From: Chamaelirium japonicum
Lineage: Eukaryota > Streptophyta > Magnoliopsida > Liliales > Melanthiaceae
Direction of reading: 5' to 3'
DNA length: 64,000 bases
Assembly (NCBI GenBank): GCA_947650365.1
Contig: OX393555.1
Location: forward strand, 18,889,592 to 18,953,591
Part shown: positions 19,596 to 32,700 of the stretch, piece after piece
Layout of the letters: every line of letters starts with the position of its first letter
Position numbering within the stretch: the first letter of the stretch is position 1
Program-made: the position numbers and the translations under genes
Notes under the pieces: generated by a model
Databases searched by the model: none
Told to the model about the DNA's origin: nothing
The model's input: only the letters and a program-made list of their open reading frames with translations

Positions 19596-22500
19596 ATGTC
19601 TTCGATCGATAAGAGTTGGATGCGTAATTCGAATCGCATGAGCCAAGAGTACAGAGAAGGAGTCAGGAAATTTCTGGATTTTGCATTTGAGCGTCTTGCA
19701 CCGCTTGATGGAAAAATTGTGTGTCCCTGTATAGACTACGGAAGGGTGATTAGGAAGGTTTGAGAGGAATGTGAGGTTGATCTGGTAATGCGTGGCATTG
19801 ACATTACCTATACCCGTTGGTTCTCGCACGGTGAGAAGCTAGATGCAGTCCCCATGGCAGCTCACGGTGAAACTTCAAACACAGTGATCGCTGATGATAA
19901 TATTAATACAGACGATGACGATGACATGCAGGGTATGATACATGATTTGCAAGGTGGAATAGGCACGGAAACACCGTCAGGTGATCAGCCCAATATCGAA
20001 GCGGACAAGTTCTACATATTGCTTAAAGATGTCGGACAACCTCTATACCCGGGGTGTGAGAAGTTTTCAAAACTCTCTTTCACTGTAAAGCTTCTTCATT
20101 TGAAGTGCCTTAATGGTTGGAGTAATAAGTCATTTAATATGTTGGTAGAGTTGCTGAAAGAGGCTTTTCCTATGGGTGAGACAGTACCGAAATCATTCTA
20201 CGAGGCGAAGAAGACAATTAAAGATCTTGGTATGGGTTATGAGAAAATCGATGCATGCGTGAACGATTGTATGTTGTACCGGAAAGAGTACGAACATGCA
20301 CGGTCATGCCACATATGCGGAGCAACGAGATATAAACAGACGGATGCCGAGTCTAGTACCAGTCGAAGGAAGAAAAATGTATCTGCAAAGATTCTCCTAT
20401 ACTTCCCGCTCAGGGACAGGCTTCAGAGGTTGTTTATGTCATCGAAGACTACTGAGCACATGAGGTGGCATGCACGAGAACGTACAGATGACGGGATTAT
20501 GAGACATCCGGCCGACTCTCTGACGTGGAAAGATTTTGATCATACCTATCCTGAATTCGCATATGAAGTTCGCAACGTCAGGTTAGGGCTTGCTAGCGAT
20601 GGCTTCAATCCCTTTGGGAATATGAGTGTGTCGTACAGCATTTGGCCAGTTGTCCTAGTTCCATACAATTTGCCTCCCTGGATGTGCTTAAAAAAGCCAT
20701 ACACAATGCTCTCCTTGCTCATTCCCGGACCCAGGTCGCCTGGTAATGATATTGACGTTTACTTGCAGCCGTTGATTGAGGAGTTGAACCAGTTATGGGA
20801 AGTTGGGGTCGATACGTATGATGCCTCATTGCGCCAGAATTTTCGGATGCATGCGGCACTTCTATGGACCATCAACGATTTTCCTACATATGCCAACTTA
20901 TCCGGGTGGAGTACTAAAGGAAAATTGGCGTGCCCTACATGCAATAAGGAGACAGATTCATTACGGTTGAAGAACGGAGGCAAGTTCTGTTATATGGGCC
21001 ATCGAAGATTCCTTGTTGACGGCCATAAGTGGAGGCAGAACAAAAGAGCTTTCAACGGCAAGAAGGAACTTGCAAAGGCCCCGGAGCAGCTTAAGTCTTG
21101 TGCGAATTGGATCAGCTTGATGCTGTGGCACTTGGAAAAGGTAAAAAGAAGAGAACGCATGAAGATTCTACGCGTGAGCATAACTAGAAGAAGAAGAGTA
21201 TTTTCTTTAAACTACCGTACTGGAGCAGCCTACTCTTGCGGCATAACTTGGATGTCATGCATATTGAGAAAAATGTGTGTGACAACATTATAGGAACACT
21301 GCTGAATCTCGACGGTAAGACGAAGGATAATCTTAAATCTCGTCTCGATCTTAAGGAGTTGGGCATCCGAAAATCACTTCATCCCCAAGAGATTGGGGAT
21401 AAGTATGTGTTGCCAGTTGCATGCTACACCATGAGCTCACAGCAAAAGGCAGCCTTATGTGCATTCCTATGGTCTGTGAAAACGCCAGACAGTTATTCTT
21501 CGAATATCGCACGATGCATGCAAGAGAACGGCCGGAAGTTGTCTAGATTAAAGAGCCACGATTGTCATGTTCTTATACAGCGATTGTTATCTCTTGCTAT
21601 ACGTGGGAATTTAACCGAACAGGTGTCCGGTCCGTTAATTGAGCTCAGCACTTTTTTCAGACAGTTGTGCTCGAAGGTACTTAGAGTGGACCAACTTGAA
21701 CAGATGGAGAGGGATATTGCGCTCACATTGTGCAAGTTAGAGATGATAATTCCACCTTCCTTTTTTGATGTCATGGTGCATTTGACCGTTCACTTAGCAA
21801 ATGAGGCCAAACTCGGCGGCCCAGTTCATTACCGGTGGATGTATTTTATCGAGAGGTAATCGTCTCGTCTCATTCGCACAATGTATTTGATCGTTCTTGA
21901 TATATTCATCCAAATATTTTTTTCTCAAATTAGGTACTTGCGAACATTGAAATCATATGTTCGTAATAAAAGTCGTCCGGAGGGATCAATTACTGAAGGA
22001 TACCTAGCAGAAGAATGTCTAACATTCTGCTCAAGATACCTACATGGTATAGACACGCGATTCAATCAACTTGAGCGGAACTATGACGGTAGTCCAATAG
22101 ACTTCGATGGGGGTCTGTCTATATTTGCCGAAATGGGTAGACCTGTAGGAGGAGGCAAAACCTGTCGATTGTCTGTAGATGAGATTCAACAGGCACATAT
22201 GTATGTGTTGCGCCAATGTGATGAAGTGTGGCCATTCATTGAGTAAGCATTTTACGATCATTTACTCATTCTTTCAGTCCATTCATTAAGTATATGTGCT
22301 AATTATAATCTAATTCATAACCGGTAAAACAGGAAGCATAAAGCCATCATTAATAATCGGGGTACTCGAAATGCTCCCCAAATTCATGATCGTGAATTCC
22401 CATCGTGGTTTGAGAAACACGTAAGTATTCACATCATTACTGAATTTCATTGACATCCATTACCGAACAATAATTATGTGTTCATATCATGAATGTGATG

Positions 22501-23187
22501 TGGTTATTATAGGCACAGGAGCTGCACGACAACCACGATCCGCTGATGAATGAGGATCTCTGGCGTTTATCTTGTAGTCCTTTGCAAGATGCAATATCGT
22601 ACGATGGTTATATCGTGAACGGTTATAGATTTCGGACGAAAGATAGTGAAAAATCACGAAGAACCCAAAATAGTGGGGTTGTCGTCAACGGTGAGCAAGA
22701 AGAATTAGAAAATATCGACTTCTACGGTGTCCTCAACGAGATTCTCGAGATTAAATTCCTTGGCCAAAATCGAATCGTATTATTCAAATGCGATTGGTAT
22801 GATGTTAATAATCGCGGGACTGGTTATAATGTCGACAAATACGGTTTTATCAGCATCAACACTGCCAAGAGATTGAATACCCAATATGAAGATCCATTCA
22901 TTCTTGCCTCTCAAGCGCAACAGATATATTATGCACCGGATAATACCTCTCCAGGTTGGCAAATTGTAGTCAGGTCACCAACCAGAGATTTTTATGACAT
23001 GGGAGACAAGGATGCGGGGGTCGTCGATGATGATTTGGATGCATACCAGAATGATAAGATAATCATTGTCGACGCAGTGCACGACGAAAATGAAGATGTC
23101 GACAATATAAACTGGACAGCGAATGCAGATCAAATAATAGAAGAGGGAAGCGATGAGAGTGACAGAGATGAGACAGAAAATGACTAG
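19596..23187 (+). pseudogene. CACTA TNP2-type transposase (TnpD-like), damaged
   Basis: The catalytic transposase of the element, thought to cut at the CACTA ends. Exon model: 19596-21855, 21934-22242, 22333-22420 and 22513-23187, with good GT..AG borders and matching phases. The start at 19596 is chosen because MSSIDKSWMRNSNRMSQEYR opens the Transpos_assoc domain. Transposase_21 (TNP2) follows, with NDCMLYRKEYEHARSCHICG, then FPTYANLSGWSTKGKLACPT and LDVMHIEKNVCDN. The DUF4218 part spans the intron at 21856 (YFIE then RYLRTLKSYVRNKSRPEGSI). The DUF4216 part has IVLFKCDWYDV near 22770. Lesions: a TGA at 19761-19763, a probable loss of the third cysteine in CPCIDY, a frameshift near 21090 and a TAG at 21185-21187. 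From 21188 the frame stays open to the end. The C-terminus is acidic and ends DETEND. Confidence 0.93.
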
Positions 23188-23204
23188 ACCGTATGTAAAT
23201 CAAA

Positions 23205-23349
23205 TTGTTTCATATTTAAATCAAATTGTTTCATATATAAATCATATTGTTTCATATGTATATCATATTGTTTCATATATAAATCATACCGTTTCACCGA
23301 TTCATATGTAAATCATACCTTTTCATATGTAAATCATACAGTTTCACCG
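23205..23349. repeat. TTTCATATGTAAATCATAC minisatellite, left part
   Basis: About seven degenerate copies of TTTCATATGTAAATCATA(C/T)TG, of roughly 19-21 bases, follow directly on the transposase stop codon. The same minisatellite resumes at 24268, on the far side of the inverted satellite block, so the block appears to interrupt it. Confidence 0.7.
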
Positions 23350-24267
23350 ATTTACGATCCGATCGATTCACCGATTTAGAGTCTAAGTGTTGGAAAATCA
23401 TAAGTTAGCGTGTTTCGGATATGAAATAGGTTTGGATTCGATCGGATCGTCATCGGATCGGCATCCGATAATTCGAAGTTGGAATTATTCCGTATTTCGG
23501 ACTTGCGAGCGGGTTCTAATTGGATATTTGACCAATTTACGCTCCGATTCACCAATTTAGAGTCTAAGTGTTGGAAAATCATAACTTAGCGTGTTTCGGA
23601 TATGAAATAGGTTTGGATTCGATCGGATCGTCATCGGATCGGCATCCGATAATTCGAAGTTGGAATTATTCCGTATTTCGGACTTGCGAGCGGGTTCTAA
23701 TTGGATATTTGACCAATTTACGCTCCGATTCACCGATTTAGAGTCTAAGTGTTGAAAAATCATAACTTAGCGTGTTTCGGATATGAAATAGCTAGGTTTG
23801 GATTCGATCAGATCGTCATCGAATCGGCATCCGATAATTCGAACTTGGAATTATTCTGTATTTCGGACTTGCGAGCGGGTTCTAATTGGATATTTGACCA
23901 ATTTACGCTCCGATTCACCGATTTAGAGTCTAAGTGTTGGAAAATCATAACTTAGCGTGTTTCGGATATGAAATAGGTTTGGATTCGATCCGATCATCAT
24001 CGGATCGGCATCCGATAATTCAAACTTGGAATTATATTCCGTATTTCGGACTTGCGAGCGGGTTCTAATTGGATATTTGACCAATTTACGATCCGATTAA
24101 CCGATTTAGAGTCTAACTGTTGGAAAATCATAAGTTAGCGTGTTTCGGATATGAAATAGGTTTGGATTCGATCCGATCGTCATCGGATCGGCATCCGATA
24201 ATTCGAACTTGGAATTATATTCCGTATTTCGGACTTGCGAGCGAGTTATAATTGGATATTTGACCAA
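23350..24267 (-). repeat. Five 181-bp satellite monomers in inverted orientation
   Basis: About five copies of the same 181-bp monomer that makes up the large array, here as its reverse complement (for example TTAGAGTCTAAGTGTTGGAA at intervals of about 181). Some copies carry small insertions (GAAATAGCTAGG, TTATATTCC). They lie between the two CACTA genes, within a TTTCATATGTAAATC minisatellite. With the large array they form a widely spaced inverted repeat around the TnpA gene. Confidence 0.92.
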
Positions 24268-24471
24268 TTATAACTGTTTCATATGTAAATCATACCATTT
24301 CATATGTAAATCAAACTGTTTCATATTGTTTCATAAATCATACTGTTTTATATGTAAATCAAACTATTTCATATTGTTTCATATGTAAATCATACTGTTT
24401 CATATGTAAATCAAACTGTTTTATATTGTTTCATATGTAAATCTTACTGTTTCATATATAAATTAAATTGT
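24268..24471. repeat. TTTCATATGTAAATCATAC minisatellite, right part
   Basis: About ten degenerate copies of the same short unit as at 23205-23349, ending five bases before the start codon of the TnpA-type gene. It may act as the leader of that gene. Confidence 0.7.
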
Positions 24472-24476
24472 TTCAG

Positions 24477-26173
24477 ATGGCATCACGGTCATATGTTTGT
24501 AGAGGCAGAGGCATGGGTGGGGTAGCTCGGAGCGCTCCGGCTGCCACCCCAGGGTCCGAGGCTGAGCCGTTCGGATCTGGTAGTGCTGTTCCTCTCTCCA
24601 CACCAGCTCCTGCTGTGGTCGCAGCCTCCGGAGCTTCGAGCAGTGCTCAGCACTCGGCTACAGCGTCTACGCCCACAGGTAATGTTTAGATCTAAAGTTT
24701 TATACATGTTGTAAATACTTCTTCAGTACTGATGTATATTTTATTTGCAGGGTCGACCAGGCACGTAGGCGACCGGGGCGTGACGACGGCCCGGCGCTTG
24801 TCGGCCTTACGCGAGCCACTGTCCCTACAGTGGAGCGGCAGGACCTTTGTGGGCGAGCACGCTTCTGACGCCGCCATGTGGGTCGGCATGATAGTACGGG
24901 AGGAAAGGAATGCCCCGATTATGGGGTTTAGGGGGTGGAAGAACATTGATGCATCCTATAAGGAGAGGATGTATCAGCAGTTTTTGGTACGTTAGTTTCA
25001 TTAAAGCATTTTAGAATAATATCGTACTTCTTTATAATTTGATTTGATAAAATGACTTGTTTCTAAATTAATTTTACAGGAGAAATTTAAATAGGAGAAC
25101 ATGGAAACCGACACCCATCGGGAGGACTTGTGGAAGACGATGGGTGAGCGGTACAGGGATTACCATCACGAGCTCTACCAGCTCTACGGTTACTTGGTCG
25201 GCCAACCGGCTGAGGAGGTACAGGCTGCGGTCGAGACGAGAGACGCACCACCGCTATACATTCTATAGTTTTTGGTCGCTCACTGGGCCACCCCTAGCTT
25301 TCAGGTATAATTATAATTTTGTTGATTCGTACTTGTTTTAATGTTATACTAAAAATTTGTATTGATGTTTCAAAATTTAATCGATTGACACAAGCGAAAT
25401 CTGCTATAGGCAAGCAGAATAGAAGTGCCTCGACGACACCTGCTCCAGTGAAGGGGAGGACCTCCATGCCCCAGCTTGCCCAGCAGCTGGTAAATGATAC
25501 AAACAATATTGTTATTATTTAAAGCTCTATACATGTTATATTAACTCATCTATTTATTTTATATGTCCAATAGACACAGTCCTTGGGCCACGAGCCTAAT
25601 ACGATTACCTTTTTGAGGCCTCTAGGAGGCGGCGTATCGATGGAGCATTTCTGGACGACAGGGTTGCCTCGCAAGTGGTAAGTAATTAAATTACTGTTAA
25701 TATATTCTTATACATATGCCATAAAATATCATTGAATATCATTGGTTGTTTTTATATAGGGGAGGATGCGACTTCTGGTGACCCCGTCGGGCGAGGCCGG
25801 CTCCTCCTCCAGCTCAGTATCTGTCAACTCAGCGATGGATACTGTGCTGAGACCTGCCATGCACGGCCGTGTCCTCTGTACGGGCCTTGGAGTCACGCCC
25901 TCCTCCTACTTTGGACGAGAGGGTATGCGCTCGAGGGCACGGGACACCCAGACCGGTGCTATCACTCAGCTGCAGTCTGCGCTAGATGCGGAGCGAGAGC
26001 AGAGGCAGGCCCTCGAGCAGAGGATTGAGGCGGAGCGAGAGCAGAGGCAGGCCATCGAGCAGAGGGTTGAGGCGGAGAAGAAGGCCCTCGATGAGGAAAG
26101 AGAAGCTCGCAGGGAACTGGAGCGTAAATTTTATGAATTCATAAGCCGATCTAGCGGTGGCTCATCCTCATGA
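24477..26173 (+). pseudogene. CACTA TnpA/Transposase_24-type protein gene, damaged
   Basis: The second CACTA gene, whose product is expected to bind the subterminal repeats. The start ATG at 24477 follows TTTCAG. Exons seen: 24477-24678, 24751-24986, 25080-25304, about 25395-25491, a short one ending about 25678, and the last from about 25760 to the TGA at 26171-26173. Exon 1 is an Ala/Ser/Pro-rich linker. Exon 2 holds FRGWKNIDASYKERMYQQFL, the conserved transposase_24-like segment. Exon 3 ends FLVAHWATPSFQ, then IGKQNRSASTTPAPVKGRTS and RRRRIDGAFLDDRVASQV follow. The last exon has the VLCTGLGVTPSSYFG motif and a C-terminal coiled coil of about 60 residues built on AEREQRQALEQRIE repeats. Damage: TAG in KFK*ENMETDTH, TAG after PPLYIL, an in-frame stop before YDYLFEA, and a phase mismatch between exons 3 and 4. 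A donor (AAG then GTACTTAC) just after the stop codon suggests a 3' untranslated intron. Confidence 0.85.
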
Positions 26174-26252
26174 TAAGGTACTTACTAATCTTTATAATAT
26201 TAGCAAAAAATATGAATCTTACTAATTTGAGTTTAGATCATATTATCACACT

Positions 26253-26310
26253 TATGATTTTCCAACACTTACACTCGAAATCGGTAAATCGGATCGTAAA
26301 TGGTCTCTCT
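26253..26310 (+). repeat. Isolated partial 181-bp monomer
   Basis: CTTATGATTTTCCAACACTT followed by diverged AAATCGGTAAATCGG and GATCGTAAATGG, then a (TC)n run. It is the first ~55 bases of a monomer in the large array's orientation. It is more diverged than the array copies and separated from the array by 400 bases, so it may be an older copy from which the array was seeded, or a remnant cut off by an insertion. Confidence 0.75.
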
Positions 26311-26383
26311 CTCTCTCTCATGGTAATGATGTAGCCTCTGTTTTTCTTTTAAATTATTGAATTTTGTTTTTTAATCATGCTAG

Positions 26384-26497
26384 GTGTGTGCCTCGTTGGA
26401 AGAGGGATATCTCCCTCATGTGACATTTGTAGTGGACACAACAATATGCCACCCAACGGAGTTCGATTTCTATCTCTGCAGTTATGCTGGCATACAG
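26384..26497 (+). pseudogene. ARGONAUTE1-like PIWI-domain exon with internal deletion
   Basis: A 114-base, 38-codon open exon between an acceptor (ATGCTAG ending at 26383) and a donor (CAG then GTAAAC at 26498). It encodes [17 protein letters not shown] followed by [20 protein letters not shown] and Q. Plant AGO1-clade proteins carry CASLE..Y.P.VTFVVVQKRHH and, about 35 residues later, VVD(T/S)[19 protein letters not shown], ending at a known exon border. Here the two segments are joined directly and the intervening part, with the intron that normally lies there, is missing. The H of CSHAGIQ is Y. ARGONAUTEs are the small-RNA-binding slicers of gene silencing; this 38-residue piece cannot be functional as a protein. 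It lies between the TnpA gene and the satellite, in the same orientation. The identification rests on remembered family sequence but is strong. Confidence 0.88.
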
Positions 26498-26539
26498 GTA
26501 AACTTTGACTGAAGCTTTGTAAGTGCAAATTATTTTAAA

Positions 26540-26617
26540 TTCACTCATACAATTGGTACTTTTTACGATTATACAAAGAGAATTAATTATAAGGATTATA
26601 CCAATTGCATGAGTGAA
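26540..26617. repeat. Perfect-stem hairpin before the satellite array
   Basis: TTCACTCATACAATTGGTA (26540-26558) is the reverse complement of TACCAATTGCATGAGTGAA (26599-26617) except for one base. The loop is 40 bases. The stretch from 26618 to 26707, leading into the first array monomer, shows no other feature. Confidence 0.65.
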
Positions 26618-26707
26618 GGGCTGTAATTGTAAGGATTTTCAAACTAGAGGGGGACATTTGTAGGGTTTTAAACATGAGGGGGTGAAAGTGATAATCACTA
26701 AAAAATA

Positions 26708-29700
26708 CAATTAGAACCCACTCGCAAGTCCGAAATACAGAATAATTCCAAGTTCGAATTATCGGATGCCGATCCGATGACGATCCGATCGAATCCAAAC
26801 CTATTTCATATCCGAAACACGCTAAGTTATGATTTTCCAACACTTAGACTCTAAATCGGTGAATCGGAGCATAAATTGGTCAAATATCCAATTAGAACCC
26901 ACTCGCAAGTCCGAAATACATAATAATTCCAAGTTCGAATTATCGGATGCCGATCCGATGACGATCGGATCGAATCCAAACCTATTTCATATCCGAAACA
27001 CGCTAAGTTATGATTTTCCAACACTTAGACTCTAAATCGGTGAATCGGAGCGTAAATTGGTCAAATATCCAATTAGAACCCGCTCGCAAGTCCGAAATAC
27101 GAAATAATTCCAACTTCGAATTATCGGATGCCGATCCGATGACGATCAGATCGAATCCAAACCTATTTCATATTCGAAACACGCTAACTTATGATTTTCC
27201 AACACTTAGACTCTAAATCGGTGAATCGGAGTGTAAATTGGTCAAATATCCAATTAGAACCCGCTCGCAAGTCCGAAATATGGAATAATTCCAACTTCGA
27301 ATTATCGGATGCCGATCCGATGACGATCGGATCGAATCCAAACCTATTTCATATCCGAAACATGCTAAGTTATGATTTTCCAACACTTAGACTCTAAATC
27401 GGTGAATCAGAGCGTAAATTGGTCAAATATCCAATTAGAACCCGCTCGCAAGTCCGAAATACGGAATAATTCCAACTTCGAATTATCGGATGCCGATCCG
27501 ATGACGATCCGATCGAATCCAAACCTATTTCATATCCGAAACACGCTAACTTATGATTTTCCAACACTTAGACTCTAAATCGGTGAATCGGAGCATAAAT
27601 TGGTCAAATATCCAATTAGAACCCGCTCGAAAGTCCGAAATACGGAATAATTCCAACTTCGAATTATCGGATGCCGATCCGATGACGATCGGATCGAATC
27701 CAAACCAATTTCATATCCGAAACACGCTAACTTATGATTTTCCAACACTTAGACTCTAAATCGGTGAATCGGAGCGTAAATTGGTCAAATATCCAATTAG
27801 AACCCACTCGCAAGTCCGAAATACGGAATAATTCCAACTTTGAATTATCGGATGCCGATCCGATGACGATCCGATCGAATCCAAACCTATTTCATATCCG
27901 AAACACGCTAAGTTATGATTTTCCAACACTTAGACTCTAAATCGGTGAATCGGAGCGTAAATTGGTCAAATATCCAATTAGAACCCGCTCGCAAGTCCGA
28001 AATACGGAATAATTCTAACTTCGAATTATCGGATGCCGATCCGATGACGATCGGATCGAATCCAAACCTATTTCATATCCGAAACACGCTAAGTTATGAT
28101 TTTCCAACACTTAGACTCTAAATCGGTGAATCGGAGCGTAAATTGGTCAAATATCCAATTAGAACCCGCTCACAAGTCTGAAATACGGAATAATTCAAAC
28201 TTCGAATTATCGGATGCCTTTCCGATGACGATCGGATCGAATCCAAACCAATTTCATATCCGAAACACGCTAACTTATGATTTTCCAACACTTAGACTCT
28301 AAATCGGTGAATCGGAGCGTAAATTGGTAAAATATCCAATTAGAACCCGCTCGCAAGTCCGAAATACGGAATAATTCAAAGTTCGAATTATCGGATGCCG
28401 ATCCGATGACGATCGGATCGAATCCAAACCTATTTCATATCCGAAACACGCTAAGTTATGATTTTCCAATACTTAGACTCTAAATCGGTGAATCGGAGCG
28501 TAAATTGGTCAAATATCCAATTAGAACCCGCTCGCAAGTCCGAAATACGGAATAATTCCAACTTCGAATTATCGGATGCCGATCCGATGACGATCGGATC
28601 GAATCCAAACTTATTTCATATCCGAAACACGCTAACTAATGATTTTCCAACACTTAGACTCTAAATCGGTGAATCGGAGCGTAAATTGGTCAAATATCCA
28701 ATTAGAACCCGCTCGCAAGTCCGAAATAAGGAATAATTCAAACTTTGAATTATCGGATGCCGATCCGATGACGATCAGATCGAATCCAAACCTATTTCAT
28801 ATCCGAAACACGCTAACGTATGATTTTCCAACACTTAGACTCTAAATCGGTGAATCGGAGCGTAAATTGGTCAAATATCCAATTAGAACCCGCTCGCAAG
28901 TCCGAAATATGGAATAATTCCAACTTCGAATTATCGGATGCCGATCCGATGACGATTGGATCGAATCCAAACCTATTTTATATCCGAAACACGCTAACTT
29001 ATGATTTTCCAACACTTATACTCTAAATCGGTGAATCGGAGCGTAAATTGGTCAAATATCCAATTAAAACCCGCTCGCAAGTCCGAAATACGGAATAATT
29101 CCAACTTCGAATTATCGGATACCGATCCGATGACGATCGGATCGAATCCAAACCTATTTCATATCCGAAACACGCTAAGTTATGATTTTCCAACACTTGG
29201 ACTCTAAATCGGTGAATCGGAGCGTAAATTGGTCAAATATCCAATTAGAACCCGCTCGCAAGTCCAAAATACGGAATAATTCCAACTTCGAATTATCGGA
29301 TACCGATCCGATGACGATCCGATCGAATCCAAACCTATTTCATATCCGAAACACGCTAAGTTTTGATTTTCCAACACTTAGACTCTAAATCGGTGAATCG
29401 GAGCGTAAATTGGTAAAATATCCAATTAGAACCCGCTCGCAAGTCCAAAATACGGAATAATTCCAAGTTCGAATTATCGGATGCCGATCCGATGACGATC
29501 AGATCGAATCCAAACATATTTCATATCCGAAACACGCTAAGTTATGATTTTCCAACACTTAGACTCTAAATCGGTGAATCGGAGCGTAAATTGGTCAAAT
29601 ATCCAATTAGAACCCGCTCGCAAGTCCGAAATACGGAATAATTCTAACTTCGAATTATCTGATGCCGATCCGATGACGATTGGATCGAATCCAAACCTAT

Positions 29701-32700
29701 TTCATATCCGAAACACGCTAACTTATGATTTTCCAACACTTAGACTCTAAATCGGTGAATCGGAGCGTAAATTGGTCAAATATCCAATTAGAACCCGCTC
29801 GCAAGTCCGAAATACGGAATAATTCCAACTTCGAATTATCGGATGCCGATCCGATAACGATCGGATCGAATCCAAACCTATTTCATATCCAAAACACGCT
29901 AAGTTATGATTTCCAACACTTAGACTCTAAATCGGTGAATCGGAGCGTAAATTGGTCAAATATCCAATTAGAACCCGCTCGCAAGTCCGAAATACGGAAT
30001 AATTCCAACTTCGAATTATCGGATGCCTATCCGATGACGATCCGATCGAATCCAAACCTATTTCATATCCGAAACACGCTAACTTATGATTTTCCAACAC
30101 TTAGACTCTAAATCGGTGAATCGGAGCGTAAATTGGTCAAATATCCAATTAGAACCCGCTCGCAAGTCCGAAATACGGAATAATTCCAACTTCGAATTAT
30201 CGGATGCCGATCCGATGACGATCGGATCGAATCCAAACCAATTTCATATCCGAAACACGCTAACTTATGATTTTCCAACACTTAGACTCTAAATCGGTGA
30301 ATCGGAGCGTAAATTGGTCAAATATCCAATTAGAACCAGCTCGCAAGTCCGAAATACGGAATAATTCCAACTTCAAATTATCGGATGCCGATCCGATGAC
30401 GATCCGATCGAATCCAAACCTATTTCATATCCGAAACACGCTAAGTTATGATTTTCCAACACTTAGACTCTAAATCGGTGAATCGGAGCGTAAATTGGTC
30501 AAATATCCAATTAGAACCAGCTCGCAAGTCCGAAATACGGAATAATTCCAACTTCGAATTATCGGATGCCGATCCGATGACGATCGGATCGAATCCAAAC
30601 CTATTTCATATCCGAAACACGCTAAGTTATGATTTTCCAACACTTAGACTCTAAATCGGTGAATCGGAGCGTAAATTGGTCAAATATCCAATTAGAACCC
30701 GCTCGCAAGTCCGAAATACAAAATAATTCCAACTTCGAATTATCGGATGCAGATCCGATGACGATCGGATCGAATCCAAACCAATTTCATATCCGAAACA
30801 TGCTAACTTATGATTTCCCAACACTTAGACTCTAAATCGGTGAATCGGAGCGTAAATTGGTCAAATATCCAATTAGAACCCGCTCGCAAGTCCGAAATAC
30901 GAAATAATTCAAAGTTCGAATTATCGGATGCCGATCCGATGACGATCGGATCGAATCCAAACCTATTTCATATCCGAAACACGGTAAGTTATGATTTTCC
31001 AACACTTAGACTCTAAATCGGTGAATCGGAGCGTAAATTGGCCAAATATCCAATTAGAACCCACTCGCAAGTCCGAAATACGGAATAATTCCAACTTCAA
31101 ATTATCGGATGCCGATCCGATGACGATCGGATCGAATCCAAACCTATTTCATATCCGAAACACGCTAAGTTATGATTTTCCAACACTTAGACTCTAAATC
31201 GGTGAATCGGAGCGTAAATTGGTCAAATATCCAATTAGAACCCGCTCGCAAGTCCGAAATACGGAATAATTCCAACTTCGAATTATCGGATGCCGATCCG
31301 ATGACGATCGGATCGAATCCAAACCTATTTCATATCCGAAACACGCTAACTTATGATTTTCCAACACTTAGACTCTAAATCGGTGAATCGGAGCGTAAAT
31401 TGGTCAAATATCCAATTAGAACCCGCTCGCAAGTCCGAAATACGGAATAATTCCAACTTCGAATTATCGGATGCCGATCCGATGACGATCGGATCGAATC
31501 CAAACCTATTTCATATCCGAAACACGCTAACTTATGATTTTCCAACACTTAGGCTCTAAATCGGTGAATCGGAGCGTAAATTGGTCAAATATCCAATTAG
31601 AACCCGCTCGCAAGTCCGAAATACGGAATAATTCCAACTTCGAATTATCGGATGCCGATCCGATGACGATAGGATCGAATCCAAACCTATTTCATATCCG
31701 AAACACGCTAAGTTATGATTTTCCAACACTTAGACTCTAAATCGGTGAATCGGAGCGTAAATTGGTCAAATATCCAATTAGAACCCGCTCGCAAGTCCGA
31801 AATACGGAATAATTCCAACTTCGAATTATCGGATGCCGATCCGATGACGATCCGATCGAATCCAAACCTATTTCATATCCGAAACACGCTAACTTATGAT
31901 TTTCCAACACTTAGACTCTAAATCGGTGAATCGGAGCGTAAATTGGTCAAATATTCAATTAGAACCCGCTCGCAAGTCCGAAATATGGAATAATTCCAAG
32001 TTCAAATTATCGGATGCCGATCCGATGACGATCGGATCGAATCCAAACCTATTTCATATCCGAAACACGCTAAGTTATGATTTTCCAACACTTAGACTCT
32101 AAATCGGTGAATCGGAGCGTAAATTGGTCAAATATCCAATTAGAACCCGCTCGCAAGTCCGAAATACGGAATAATTCCAACTTCGAATTATCGGATGCCG
32201 ATCCGATGACGATCGGATCAAATCCAAACCAATTTCATATCCGAAACACGCTAACTTATGATTTTCCAACACTTAGACTCTAAATCGGTGAATCGGAGCG
32301 TAAATTGGTCAAATATCCAATTAGAACCCGCTCGTAATTCCGAAATACGGAATAATTCCAACTTCGAATTATCGGATGCTGATCCGATGACGATCCGATC
32401 AAATCCAAACCAATTTCATATCCGAAACACGCTAAGTTATGATTTTCCAACACTTAGACTCTAAATCGGTGAATCGGAGCGTAAATTGGTCAAATATCCA
32501 ATTAGAACCCGCTCGCAAGTCCGAAATACGGAATAATTCCAACTTCGAATTATCGGATGCCGATCCGATGACGATCGGATCGAATCCAAACCTATTTCAT
32601 ATCCGAAACACGCTAACTTATGATTTTCCAACACTTAGACTCTAAATCGGTGAATCGGAGCGTAAATTGGTCAAATATCCAATTAGAACCCGCTCGCAAG

